From CAWBAT01 sp963810905 (lineage in GTDB: Bacteria > Acidobacteriota > Terriglobia > Versatilivoradales > Versatilivoraceae), in NCBI GenBank assembly GCA_963810905.1, contig CAWEPG010000003.1, forward strand, positions 434,001 to 498,000: a DNA stretch of 64,000 bases, read 5' to 3'. Below are positions 27,555-36,643 of this stretch, in pieces. Numbering within the stretch: position 1 is the stretch's first letter; each line of letters opens with the position of its first letter. The translations under genes and the position numbers were made by a program. Below the pieces are notes generated by a model. The model was not told the origin of the DNA. It ran no database searches and was given only the letters and a program-made list of their open reading frames with translations.

Positions 27555-28271
27555 ATGATTTATGAATCGGTAAACATCCCACTTTGGCGCAATCTGAAAA
27601 ACATTTCCGGCGCAAGAATCTTGGACATCGGTTGTGGAGCAGGCGCTTTAGGTGAATTACTGTCGAAGAATGGCAATTGCGTGGATGGAATTACCAATTC
27701 CCAGGAGGAGTTGGTCATGGCCTCCAAGAGACTGCACAAGGTGTTTCTTATCGATTTGAACCATCCCGTCAAGATTCGGAGTGAGATCGTTGAAACCTAT
27801 CAGATAATTTTATTTGCCGGAGTTTTAGAACATTTGGTGCATCCAATAGAGACGCTTAAATTATTTGATCGAAACCTGGGTTCTCGTGGGCAAATCTACA
27901 TCTCACTTCCTAACATTGCTTGTTTTTACGTTCGTATCGGTCTCCTCTTGGGGCGATTCGATCCCCTAGAAGAGGGTGGAATTCTGGATAAGACGCATTT
28001 GCATCACTACACATTGAAGACTGCCAAAGAGATGATTCAGAAGGCAGGGCTTCGAATTGAAAAAATTGATTTTATGCCAGGAATTTCTGTTTGGCTGTAC
28101 CAGATGTTTCTTAAGAAGCGACCCCATACTCCAGGTGAAAAAATGGCAGATAGAAAAGACTTCCAGTTCTACGAGGGTTATCTGTACCCGGTAGAACGAT
28201 TCGTTGCTTCCACTTGGAGTCGCCTGCTGGCTAACGAATTTCAATTCGTCTGCCGGCGGCAAAACGAATAA
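27555..28271 (+). CDS. SAM-dependent methyltransferase (class I)
   Basis: This 238-aa protein has motif I ILDIGCGAGALGELLSKNG, which starts early (about residue 25), and IILFAGVLEHLVHPIETLKL in the position of motif III. The C-terminal half includes THLHHYTLKTAKEMIQKAGL, a pattern often found in methyltransferases of O-antigen and capsule loci. The start at 27555 has weak upstream support (AAGGAAG, about 10 nt away). It probably belongs to the same transcription unit as its neighbours. Confidence 0.8.
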   Translation: MIYESVNIPLWRNLKNISGARILDIGCGAGALGELLSKNGNCVDGITNSQEELVMASKRLHKVFLIDLNHPVKIRSEIVETYQIILFAGVLEHLVHPIETLKLFDRNLGSRGQIYISLPNIACFYVRIGLLLGRFDPLEEGGILDKTHLHHYTLKTAKEMIQKAGLRIEKIDFMPGISVWLYQMFLKKRPHTPGEKMADRKDFQFYEGYLYPVERFVASTWSRLLANEFQFVCRRQNE

Positions 28272-28363
28272 ACCGACGAAGTCCTCAGTACTTGACTGAT
28301 TACGTCACAAGCCTAGGGTTTTGCATTACTAAGAGATTTTGGGAAGTTAGGAGAAGGTATCGA

Positions 28364-29095
28364 ATGGCAATCGAACAAGAACGCGTATCCGATGACGCCT
28401 TCATACCGAAATGGGTATGGCATGAACACTTGGCTCGATTTAATTTTGCAGCTGAGCGTGTAAAAGGGAAACGCGTAATTGATTGCGCTTGCGGCACAGG
28501 GTTTGGTTCCAGCCTGTTTCTGGGGGCCGGAGCAAGTTCAGTTTTAGCATTCGACGTTTCTGAACAAACAATTTCGAAAGCCATTCTCAAATATCAGGCA
28601 TCCAATCTGAGGTTTCAGGTTAGCTCGGCTCTCAATCTTCCTGTACCAGACAAGTCTGCCGATATTTTCATTTCATTGGAGACCATTGAACATCTGGAAA
28701 AAGACCGCGAGTTTCTGACCGAAATCCATCGTGTCCTGGAACCGGGAGGCATCTTCATTTGTTCCACGCCGAATCGAACCGTAACCAATCCCGGGAAGGC
28801 GCTTGTCAATAGGCCATGGAACCCATTTCATATCCGGGAATATTCCGAAAAAGAATTCTTTGACTTGTTGAGGACCGAGTTTGAAAGTGTGATGATCTAC
28901 GGACAAAACCCCAAGAAGAGGTGGAAAGTAAATCTCATGAAAAAGATCGGGAAAGTATTGCCTTTTCATGGGGCCGTGCGGATTAACCAGGCCTTAAAGC
29001 TCCCTCACATGGCCCTGGATAAGGTCGAGGACCATTTGGTATTAGATAGAAAGGGGGATCATGATTATGAGTATCTGGTGGCAGTTTGTCATTAG
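28364..29095 (+). CDS. SAM-dependent methyltransferase (class I)
   Basis: I chose the ATG at 28364 (MAIEQERVSDDAFIPKWVWH) because AGGAGAAGG lies just upstream; the longer open frame starts with a weak TTG. The 243-aa product has motif I VIDCACGTGFGSSLFLGAG, IFISLETIEHLEKDREFLTE and GGIFICSTPNRTVTNP, a pattern typical of sugar/O-antigen methyltransferases such as the one at 35554. It is the last gene of the plus-strand group and converges on the minus-strand genes that follow. Confidence 0.85.
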   Translation: MAIEQERVSDDAFIPKWVWHEHLARFNFAAERVKGKRVIDCACGTGFGSSLFLGAGASSVLAFDVSEQTISKAILKYQASNLRFQVSSALNLPVPDKSADIFISLETIEHLEKDREFLTEIHRVLEPGGIFICSTPNRTVTNPGKALVNRPWNPFHIREYSEKEFFDLLRTEFESVMIYGQNPKKRWKVNLMKKIGKVLPFHGAVRINQALKLPHMALDKVEDHLVLDRKGDHDYEYLVAVCH

Positions 29096-29101
29096 GGTAA
29101 T

Positions 29102-29669
29102 CTAAGATCTCGGCTTGTTCTTTTTCAACCTTGAACAAAAAAGGGACCCGGCTGTAATCAGTAAAATAACAAATCGGAGTGGGGAAAAAAGGAACCTCAC
29201 GACCCCCCAGTACCCGGTGTGAAGCGGCTTGAGGAATCCACGGACCCATGATTGTGGAAGCAGCGCACCCTCACGAGCTCTAGCTGAAACGATGGCCTTG
29301 AGATAGCTCGTATTCAGATACTCACAGTCCAGGTTTTCGTTGAAGATCAATAAACGTTTTCCCCCGCAGAGTAGTGCAAAGCACTTAGCTTTAGCACGTT
29401 CAGCATCCTTGCACCACAAAACCGCAACAACATCATATCTCTCTTTGCGAATTCGCCTCAAAAGCTCCAGCGCAGCCCGATATAGCTTGACGATTTGGAA
29501 ACACCCAAACGTGTTGGATAGGCACTTTCTTTTCGTATTCCTGTATTTCTATGGATTTGCATAAAAGATCAATCTGAGGAGATCGAAACCCGACGCTCAT
29601 TAGAATGCCGATTGCTTTTCTTACATTAGGAGGCGTCGAAGTGCAAACAAGGAGAACCTTTTCAGCCAT
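29102..29669 (-). pseudogene. Putative glycosyltransferase-related protein, frameshifted
   Basis: Two overlapping frames join near 29450: MAEKVLLVCTSTPPNVRKAI with VPIQHVWVFPNRQ, then LRRIRKERYDVVAVLWCKDA, ALLCGGKRLLIFNENLDCEY and a C-terminal membrane segment (LFSPLRFVILLITAGSLFCS). The first strand and the R-x-R-KERYDVV pattern recall the N-terminal half of family 9 (heptosyl-type) transferases. The protein of about 190 aa lacks a second domain, so I do not assign an activity. It sits just after the GT4 gene and overlaps its last few bases. Confidence 0.5.
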
Positions 29670-30856
29670 TCCGGTTCTCCACTAGCTCGAGAAAGCGAGG
29701 ACGGAGGACATTCCAGTCGAAATTTTCTCGAATCATTCTCCTGGCATTTCCCCCAAGTTGGGTTCTGAAGTGATGGATTAAGCAATAGCCGAGTGATCTG
29801 ATCTGCGAATTCTTCAGCGGTCTCGGCCAGGAGCAGGTGTTCCCCTGGTTTGAAAGTAAAACCGGCTGCAGCAAGGCGCGTGGCAACTACCGCCTTCCCC
29901 ATAGAAAAGGCCTCTAGAAGTTTGACCCGCATACCATTCCCCGACCGCAAAGGTGCGACGAAAATATCGGCCTGATCATAGACCGACCGGATATCCGGAA
30001 GATAACCCAAGAGATGAGTGCCCCCGCCGGCTTCTATTAAAGATCGATCAAATAAAGCTGTGTTGGCGCCTGCGACGCAAAAATTCGACATTGGACACAT
30101 GCGATCGCAGCCGCGGCAGAATCTTTTGAACAAAAAACAAGACCGCCTCCCGATTGGGTGGATGCCGATAGTTGCCAACAAATAACAACCGGGGAATTAG
30201 GCTTGTTTCGGGTTGGGAGGATCTGAGGCCGGAAATAGTCACTATCCACTCCAATAGGAATCCATCTCAGTTTAGCGGGTGGGATAAAGGAACTAAGAAG
30301 GCTACGATCTTGCTCCGTCATACACACAATCCGGTCAAAACGACGGCACATTCGAATTTCATAGTTAAACTGGGATAACCATTCATAGAATTTGCCTATT
30401 TTCGCAGCGCAATGGGGTTCTGTTCGAGCCGCATTCCAAGAATTGGCAAATTGTATTTCATGTTCGGTAAGAATTCTGAAAAGTGGAACGTCCCGTGGCA
30501 CATGTTGCCCCATCTGAATAAACTCAACTTGCACAACGTCATAATGTGTTTTTGCCAAAGTGTCTCGAACCAAAGTTTTCAAGTCCGGTTGAGGCATATT
30601 CCCAATGTTCCCTAGGTTTGGACAGTAGCAAATCCTGTGCCGGTACGGGCCGCCGCAGCACGGTCTCCACTTTGACGCCAAGAGCCTCAATTTCACGAAT
30701 ATTTTCCAGTTCTTGCTCCTGTTCAATAAATGACATTAAGGTGACAAAATGTTTCTCAGCCAGAATCTTCAGATTGTGAAACATTCTGGCTCCTCCACCA
30801 TGAAGCCCAAGTACCGGCAAATGAGCGGAGAGAAAAAGTATATTGAGAGGAGGCAT
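29662..30856 (-). pseudogene. Family 4 glycosyltransferase, several frameshifts
   Basis: Pieces in different frames join near 30590, 30190, 30080 and 29740 to give one GT4 (GT-B fold) enzyme of about 395 aa. The N-terminal domain reads MPPLNILFLSAHLPVLGLHG, GGARMFHNLKILAEKHFVTL. The middle contains VVQVEFIQMGQHVPRDVPLF and RFDRIVCMTEQDRSLLSSF. The C-terminal donor-binding domain contains IPRLLFVGNYRHPPNREAVL, THLLGYLPDIRSVYDQADIF, PLRSGNGMRVKLLEAFSMGK and the end MIRENFDWNVLRPRFLELVE. The order and spacing are normal for the family. It is the most heavily broken gene in the window relative to its length. Confidence 0.8.
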
Positions 30857-31085
30857 CAGCCACATCACCTAATACGAATGAAAGTCCGAATCCCGTGGTT
30901 TCAGTCAGTGAAACATATCTACAAATTCATTACCGCATCCCATGTTTCTGATTTAACACTGCAGCCTAGGATAGAAACCTTTTCCCAAAAGAAATCTTGC
31001 ACCACCCCTGCGGCGCTGCGCGCCGCATCCTCTCCTCAACCGAGGAGGGAAGTCTTCATGTAATCCTGCAATTTCATGACAGACA

Positions 31086-32643
31086 CTATACCAGGCGTAG
31101 TGCCGCAATAATTACGCCGAGTTCCCGCTGGTCTTCAGACTTCTCGATTCGAGCAGGGCAAAAGCTGTGCGCCAAAAGCAGCTTGAATGAGTGGCATCCG
31201 GGTTTACTCATTTGAATGGGAATTGACAGAGCCAATTCTTCAGAATTGCTCCAACGGGCTTCATAAATTTTCCTGCCGTTATGGTAAACAGACATCCTCT
31301 GGCACCGACTGAGATAGTTGTTGATTTCTGGTATGGCGCCTCGAATTTCCAAAGTTTTTTCGCTCCCCTGTGAAAATAGAAAGAACCTGCATTCAAGGGC
31401 AGTCCACCGGAAACTCTTTTGGCCGTCATTTTCTAAATTGTGCCATCCTTCTCCCAATTGCTCTACAAAGTCAGACTGGGAAAAATCAATAGAACTGTGG
31501 CCCTGCTCAGGGAGATCATTGGCGGTCTTTTGGAAGATATCAGGATCGTCCATGACATAAGTCTTTCTCAAGCGTTGGCGCTTCAAGATCGCTTCGGGCA
31601 ATTGGACCAACGCTCTAAAGAAAGCCTTAAGTTCAAATGAGACGGTTGTCTCGGCAATTAGCCGGGCTTGGGTCAAAGGTAGAAAAAGGACATGCTGGAT
31701 GGTCCATGGGAGCGATGTAATGTTTTTCCACACAAACAAATATTGGTTTTTTCGGATCGTGTTATCGACGTAATTGTCACCAAATTTGAGTTTGTTTGTC
31801 CCACGATGGCGGTGGATAACTATGCTGTTAACAGCGAGCAGGCTTTTCCATCCCCTCTTCCAAGCCTGATATGAGAGGTCTGTGTCCTCCAGATAGAAAG
31901 GGTCATACAGGGTGTCTAATCCTCCGATTTCCTGGACCTTCCTCTTGTCAAAGGCACACGACCCGCCTCCGCCCCAAAAAATGGGCACAACCTTCTTGCG
32001 AATGTCTGAAGCCAAAATCTGGTCGTGGTAAGGTTCGAGGAAACCCCATTTCCAGCGTGCTCTTGTTTTGCCGGTTTCTTCACGACGTTTTTCTTTGTCC
32101 TGAAAGAAGACTTGGCAAGAGACCGAAAAAACGTCCTCCTGAGCAAACCCCTCAAGCAGTGGCTTGATAAAGTCCAGGTCCACCTGCATATCATTATTCA
32201 GGAAGATCACGATGTCATTTAGAGCGGCTTGGATACCGGCATTGTTTCCCCCTGTGTAGCGCATGTTTCGTGGTAAAGGAACGACCCGCACACCCGGGAA
32301 ACGGACCTTTAGAAATTCCACACTGCCATCAGTGCTTCCATTGTCAACGACCACAATTTCGTGACCGCGCCCATCCTGTTTAACTGCGGCTACGACAGAA
32401 GGCAAAAATTCTTCTAGTAAATGTTTCCCTTCCCAATTCAAGACAACGATACTCGCCTTCTCGATATTCACCCCTGGAGATTGGGGTAAATGCTCGTTGG
32501 CTGAGAACGGGCTTGAGAAGGAAGTAAAAAATATCAGACAGAAAAAGAGAAAGGCCAACCAGAATATCAAAAGGTAGAAAGAACAGTACTGTGAAGAGGC
32601 AGGTCCAAGAACGGAAGCGAAATAATCTGGCAGACAAAATCAT
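31086..32643 (-). pseudogene. Family 2 glycosyltransferase with membrane N-terminus, one frameshift
   Basis: The first 40-50 residues (a hydrophobic segment, FTVLFFLPFDILVGLSLFLS) are in one frame from 32643. The catalytic part (ASIVVLNWEGKHLLEEFLPS, VVDNGSTDGSVEF, RYTGGNNAGIQAALNDIVIF, FLNNDMQ) is in another, with the junction near 32480-32530. Further motifs are WGGGGSCAFDKRKVQEIGG and YLEDTDLSYQAWKRGW, typical of rhamnosyl/galactosyl GT2 enzymes. A C-terminal domain from about residue 380 (SIDFSQSDFVEQLGEGWHNL onward) is beta-rich and may bind carbohydrate. The product is about 515 aa. The shift removes only the membrane anchor, so the catalytic domain could still be made from an internal start. 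Confidence 0.8.
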
Positions 32644-32700
32644 CGCACTGAAGGAAATTCATGAAAGGAATTGAGATCCGGGAGATCCCACTCGGTGATT

Positions 32701-33378
32701 TCAGTTACTGAACCGGAATCTCACTAGGGTCCAGACCGCGGAAAATCCGTCACGCCAAGTAATTTTCTTCCCTTGCTCAAAGCTTCTTCCAGCATAGGAA
32801 ATAGGGACTTCAACGATGCGTAATCGGCGCTTCAAGAGCTTAGCGGTAATCTCCGGCTCGAAGTTAAATCGATTGGAAACAATTCGGATGCTTTGGATCG
32901 TTTCTCTAGGAAAGAGCTTATAACAAGTCTCCATGTCGGTGATGGACGTATGGAAGAGAATATTGGTCATGAAGGTCAGAAATTGATTCCCAAAGTTATG
33001 GAGTGAGGTCATATTGTGACGCTTTCCGCTAAACCTTGAACCAAACACGACGTCCGCCCGTCCTTCCAACAAAGGCTGGATAAGCTTTGGATATTCCCCC
33101 GGGTCATATTCCAGGTCGGCGTCCTGAACGATGACAAAATCCCCGGTTGCATGCTGAAACCCCGTTCTTAGGGCAGCCCCTTTTCCCATGTTTCGTTCGT
33201 GGTAGAGAACCCTCGCTCCGTCTTTCTCCAACTGTTGCAGCAGCCCGCGAGTGCCGTCAGTCGAATAATCATCGACGAGGATAATCTCTTTCTCGAGGGA
33301 GACGGATTTGACTTTGTTGAAGATTTCCAACAATGTCGATCGTTCGTTATAGACAGGAATGATGACGCTCAGCTTCAC
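32701..33378 (-). CDS. Family 2 glycosyltransferase (polyprenyl-phosphate sugar transferase type)
   Basis: The 225-aa GT-A enzyme has MKLSVIIPVYNERSTLLEIF, ILVDDYSTDGTRGLL, ERNMGKGAALRTGFQHATGD and the DxD-region VIVQDADLEYDPGEYPKLIQ, followed by VFGSRFSGKRHNM. It resembles DPM1-like transferases without membrane helices. It lies 20 bp downstream of rmlD on the same strand and is intact. Confidence 0.9.
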   Translation of the reverse strand: MKLSVIIPVYNERSTLLEIFNKVKSVSLEKEIILVDDYSTDGTRGLLQQLEKDGARVLYHERNMGKGAALRTGFQHATGDFVIVQDADLEYDPGEYPKLIQPLLEGRADVVFGSRFSGKRHNMTSLHNFGNQFLTFMTNILFHTSITDMETCYKLFPRETIQSIRIVSNRFNFEPEITAKLLKRRLRIVEVPISYAGRSFEQGKKITWRDGFSAVWTLVRFRFSN

Positions 33379-33398
33379 CGGACCCTACCTACCTATTC

Positions 33399-34259
33399 TC
33401 AACTCTTTGACGGTCTTGTCGAAACATATTCCAGCAAGGCATCCTGCCAGGATTTCAAATCATCCATGCCCCATCTTTTGAGGTGCGCATTCTCCATTAC
33501 GGAAAAGGCTGGTCGCCTGGCCGGAGACTGGAATTCGGCCGAAGTCGTTGGCGATAGGTCTGCTTTGATTCCAACAATTTCAAAAACGGCTGCCGCAAAT
33601 TCATACCAGGAGCAGGACCCTTGAGACGTCACGTGATACAGCCCAAAATGCTCGGTCTGGATCAACTCTGCAACCTTCCGGGCTAATTCCCGGGTACTGG
33701 TTGGAGTGAGCACTTGGTCGTGGACCACACGAATCGAGGCACGTGCATTGGCTTTTTGCAGCATCGTTTCAACAAAATTACCGCCCTTGCCGCTGCTGCC
33801 TGCATGACCATACAGGCCACAGGTCCGTATCACAAAACTCTTTTCCCAAAGATAGCGGATGATTTTCTCTCCCGCGAGTTTAGAGACTCCGTAAGCATTG
33901 ACGGGGTTGGTTTCATCCTGTTCCGACAGGGGCCGACGAAGGTTACCTTCAAAGACATAATCCGTGCTGAAATGGACTAGAGTAGCATCAAAGGCTCGGG
34001 CCGCAACACACAGGTTCTTAACGCCTAACGCATTGACTTGGAAAGCGGGGAGGCTCTCGGTCTCGCACAAATCCACTTTGTGAAAAGCAGCCGTATTGAT
34101 GATCACCTCAGGGCGGAGTGCTTCGACTTGCTGAATAACCTGCTCCTGCACAGTCACATCGAGGATCGCATGGGTCGTCCCGGAAACCTGATGGGCTAAG
34201 AGGGATTTTCTGAGGTCAGACCCGAGCTGGCCATTCGCCCCGATCAACAGGATCTTCAA
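33399..34259 (-). CDS. rmlD: dTDP-4-dehydrorhamnose reductase RmlD
   Basis: RmlD performs the last step of dTDP-L-rhamnose synthesis, reducing dTDP-4-dehydrorhamnose with NAD(P)H. The 286-aa protein has the nucleotide-binding MKILLIGANGQLGSDLRKSL, the family motif VIINTAAFHKVDLCE, the catalytic-site stretch FSTDYVFEG and the YxxxK motif in NAYGVSKLAGEKI. The start is TTG at 34259, overlapping the upstream epimerase stop (TTGA). The other rml genes (A, B, C) are not in the window. Presence of rmlD fits the rhamnosyl-type GT2 enzymes nearby. Confidence 0.9.
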   Translation of the reverse strand: MKILLIGANGQLGSDLRKSLLAHQVSGTTHAILDVTVQEQVIQQVEALRPEVIINTAAFHKVDLCETESLPAFQVNALGVKNLCVAARAFDATLVHFSTDYVFEGNLRRPLSEQDETNPVNAYGVSKLAGEKIIRYLWEKSFVIRTCGLYGHAGSSGKGGNFVETMLQKANARASIRVVHDQVLTPTSTRELARKVAELIQTEHFGLYHVTSQGSCSWYEFAAAVFEIVGIKADLSPTTSAEFQSPARRPAFSVMENAHLKRWGMDDLKSWQDALLEYVSTRPSKS

Positions 34260-35359
34260 TGGTCGGCTCCCTGCATCCTTCTCATCGGGTTTACCCCGGT
34301 GGGCTGGGACGAGGGACCCGAAGCAACGTCAAAGACGGATCCGGTCACTTTGATAATTTTGTCGGCTTCCTCCAGCAGTTTCATCCAAGCAATGTTGTTG
34401 TAGCGGGGATTGTCAAAGTCCGAATAGCGATATCGCGAAATGCTTTCCACCATATCTTTCACAGCCTCTTCTACTGAAACCGCCGGTTTAAAATCTAGTG
34501 CTCGCTCCAGCTTTTTGCCGGAAACACGGTAGCTCCGGACCCCATGATAGCGATAATCCGGCTTTAATTCGGTCTTGATCCCTACTTCTCTGAGAGCTTC
34601 AATGACCCGCAAGGCCAACTCTGAGATTCGGAAATTTCCATAGACCACGTTGAAAATCTGGCCTTTCACCTTATTTTCCTCCGCCTCCAAACATGTAATG
34701 TAAGCACGGGCTGCATCACGCACATCCACAAGAGGGCGCCACATCTCTCCGCCATAATGGGTGGTGAGATATCCCTTTGAGAGGACATCCTTCAAAAACG
34801 TGTTGACAACCAGATCGTAGCGCATCCTTGGAGAAAAGCCGTAGATCGTTCCTTTGCGAAGAATTACCGGAGAAAAATCCTCATCGTTCATGGATAACAA
34901 AATCCTTTCGGCTTGGTACTTTGAGCTCGAATAGGCAGCTTTTGGATTCACAGGGACTTCCTCATCCAACAGAATATCTTTTTCATCATTCCCGATGCCA
35001 ACATCATAAATGGAACAGGAAGATGCAAATATGAATCGCCGGACGCCTCGTTTCTTGCATATCTTGGCGAGATGTTCCGTCGCTTGTGTGTTCATCTCAA
35101 AATTGGCTTTGGGATTGTACTCGGCAGTTGGATCATTGGACAAACCGCTCAAATTAATCACTGCATCCACTTCGTCCAACACCGAGCTATCCATGGTTCG
35201 GATATCTCCGGCCACTAACTTTATTCTTTCCAATACCTCACGGATGCCTTGATCGCCATAATACAGACGGTCAAATACCTTCACCGCATAGCCGCGTTCC
35301 AACAACTCTCGGACTAGAACGGAACCTACATAACCTGCACCTCCAACCACTAAGATCAT
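34256..35359 (-). CDS. NAD-dependent epimerase/dehydratase (extended SDR)
   Basis: The 367-aa extended short-chain dehydrogenase has MILVVGGAGYVGSVLVRELL (GxxGxxG cofactor loop), FIFASSCSIYD and the active site YSSSKYQAER (YxxxK). WRPLVDVRDAARAYI matches sugar nucleotide 4-epimerases/4,6-dehydratases. An extended C-terminus (IIKVTGSVFDVASGP) lies outside the core fold. It is translationally coupled to rmlD. It probably makes or modifies a nucleotide sugar for the surface polysaccharide; the exact substrate is uncertain. Confidence 0.85.
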   Translation of the reverse strand: MILVVGGAGYVGSVLVRELLERGYAVKVFDRLYYGDQGIREVLERIKLVAGDIRTMDSSVLDEVDAVINLSGLSNDPTAEYNPKANFEMNTQATEHLAKICKKRGVRRFIFASSCSIYDVGIGNDEKDILLDEEVPVNPKAAYSSSKYQAERILLSMNDEDFSPVILRKGTIYGFSPRMRYDLVVNTFLKDVLSKGYLTTHYGGEMWRPLVDVRDAARAYITCLEAEENKVKGQIFNVVYGNFRISELALRVIEALREVGIKTELKPDYRYHGVRSYRVSGKKLERALDFKPAVSVEEAVKDMVESISRYRYSDFDNPRYNNIAWMKLLEEADKIIKVTGSVFDVASGPSSQPTGVNPMRRMQGADH

Positions 35360-35553
35360 CTTAATCCTCCGGAGAAGATTTGGTCTTTCGCGCCCGTGTC
35401 AACTGCAAGTCCCCAAATCAACAACCCTCTTAGGTGGCTCACTTCTATAGAGCAAGGCTAAAATCAGTTTAAAACGCCCAAAATGCGTATGATTGCACAG
35501 TTTGCGTGAAGAATCGACACGAGATCTAAATTTGTCGACTCTAACTTATCGAC

Positions 35554-36615
35554 TCAGATCTTGGGCACGAGTCCTAGAAGCTTACTAAAACGGTAAAGTT
35601 TTGACTGCTTGAGCCTCTCCAGCTTAGCCTGACAAAGGGCTAATTCATTGTTTAGCCGGAGTGCCCACTCTGTTCTTTCATCATATTCCCTCTGGAGCTG
35701 GATGATATGTTCGTCCCTTTGCCTTAGGTCTTCAGACAGGCGATTGGCCCAGTCCGTCCTCTCCAAAAACTCCTTATTACACTTAGTCAGTTGGGCAGTG
35801 CTCTCTTCAACTTGTTGGTCGTATTCTTTTTGTAGCCTTAATATTCTTCTATCGAGTCCTTTAAGCCGGGATTCCAATTCACTTATCCACTCCTCTTTTT
35901 CCCGGAGGAGATTGGCCGTTGAAGGCAAAAAGAGCAAATTCTGATATTTTGGTACGTGCCCTGCTTTCTTAGCACATACAGCGAGGAAGAAGTTCGAGGT
36001 GGTCTTCCAGTTGGGATCAGGCTTCTCGATGTGTGTATTTAACGCCCTGGAAAATTCCGAGTTCCCCAAGAAGATAGAGGAGACTTGGTTCTGGAAACAG
36101 ATTTCAACCTCCTCAAAGCATCGCTTCAAGTAGGACGAGAATTCCTCATGGTCGAATTCATGTGTGTGGTAAGGGTTAACTTCCTGCCGCTCTTCCGTGT
36201 AATAGAGCCGATTGGGTGTAGAAATCAGCAAAAGTCCGTCCTGCTTCAAAACTCGGGAGATTTCATCGAGCACACGTCCTTGCTCAGAAAGATGTTCCAC
36301 GACCTCGAAACAAACCACCAGATCCAGGCTTTCCGATCTAACAGGTAGATGAGTGCTGTTAGCCACCAGGAAGTTTATCCCCGGTTGCGTATAATTTTCA
36401 CGCGCATAAACAATCGTTTCCCGGGAGATGTCTACAGCAACGACACTCTTGGCGGATTCCGCCAATATAGCCGAGCCGTAGCCAGTCCCGCACCCAAGGT
36501 CTAACACGCGTCGTGAAGGCGCGAAACCACGGGCAAACAAGTATCTGGAAAGGTGCTCGTTCAGCAAGTCGGGCTCGACCTTACCAGGGACAACGCGCTC
36601 ACCGGTAAACTCCAT
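35554..36615 (-). CDS. Methyltransferase with C-terminal coiled coil, possible polysaccharide chain terminator
   Basis: Residues 1-220 form a class I methyltransferase: MEFTGERVVPGKVEPDLLNE, VLDLGCGTGYGSAILAESA, LDLVVCFEVVEHLSEQG and GLLLISTPNRLYYTEE. Residues 225-345 are a predicted long coiled coil with repeating blocks (LERTDWANRLSEDL, DERTEWALRLNNEL). It lies 28 bp downstream of the Wzt gene. A methyltransferase-coiled-coil protein next to a Wzm/Wzt exporter recalls WbdD-type enzymes, where methylation caps the O-chain and the coiled coil sets its length. The kinase domain of WbdD is absent. This role is inferred from layout. Confidence 0.75.
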   Translation of the reverse strand: MEFTGERVVPGKVEPDLLNEHLSRYLFARGFAPSRRVLDLGCGTGYGSAILAESAKSVVAVDISRETIVYARENYTQPGINFLVANSTHLPVRSESLDLVVCFEVVEHLSEQGRVLDEISRVLKQDGLLLISTPNRLYYTEERQEVNPYHTHEFDHEEFSSYLKRCFEEVEICFQNQVSSIFLGNSEFSRALNTHIEKPDPNWKTTSNFFLAVCAKKAGHVPKYQNLLFLPSTANLLREKEEWISELESRLKGLDRRILRLQKEYDQQVEESTAQLTKCNKEFLERTDWANRLSEDLRQRDEHIIQLQREYDERTEWALRLNNELALCQAKLERLKQSKLYRFSKLLGLVPKI

Positions 36616-36643
36616 AGAATCCTCGCACTGACCCCTTTTACAC

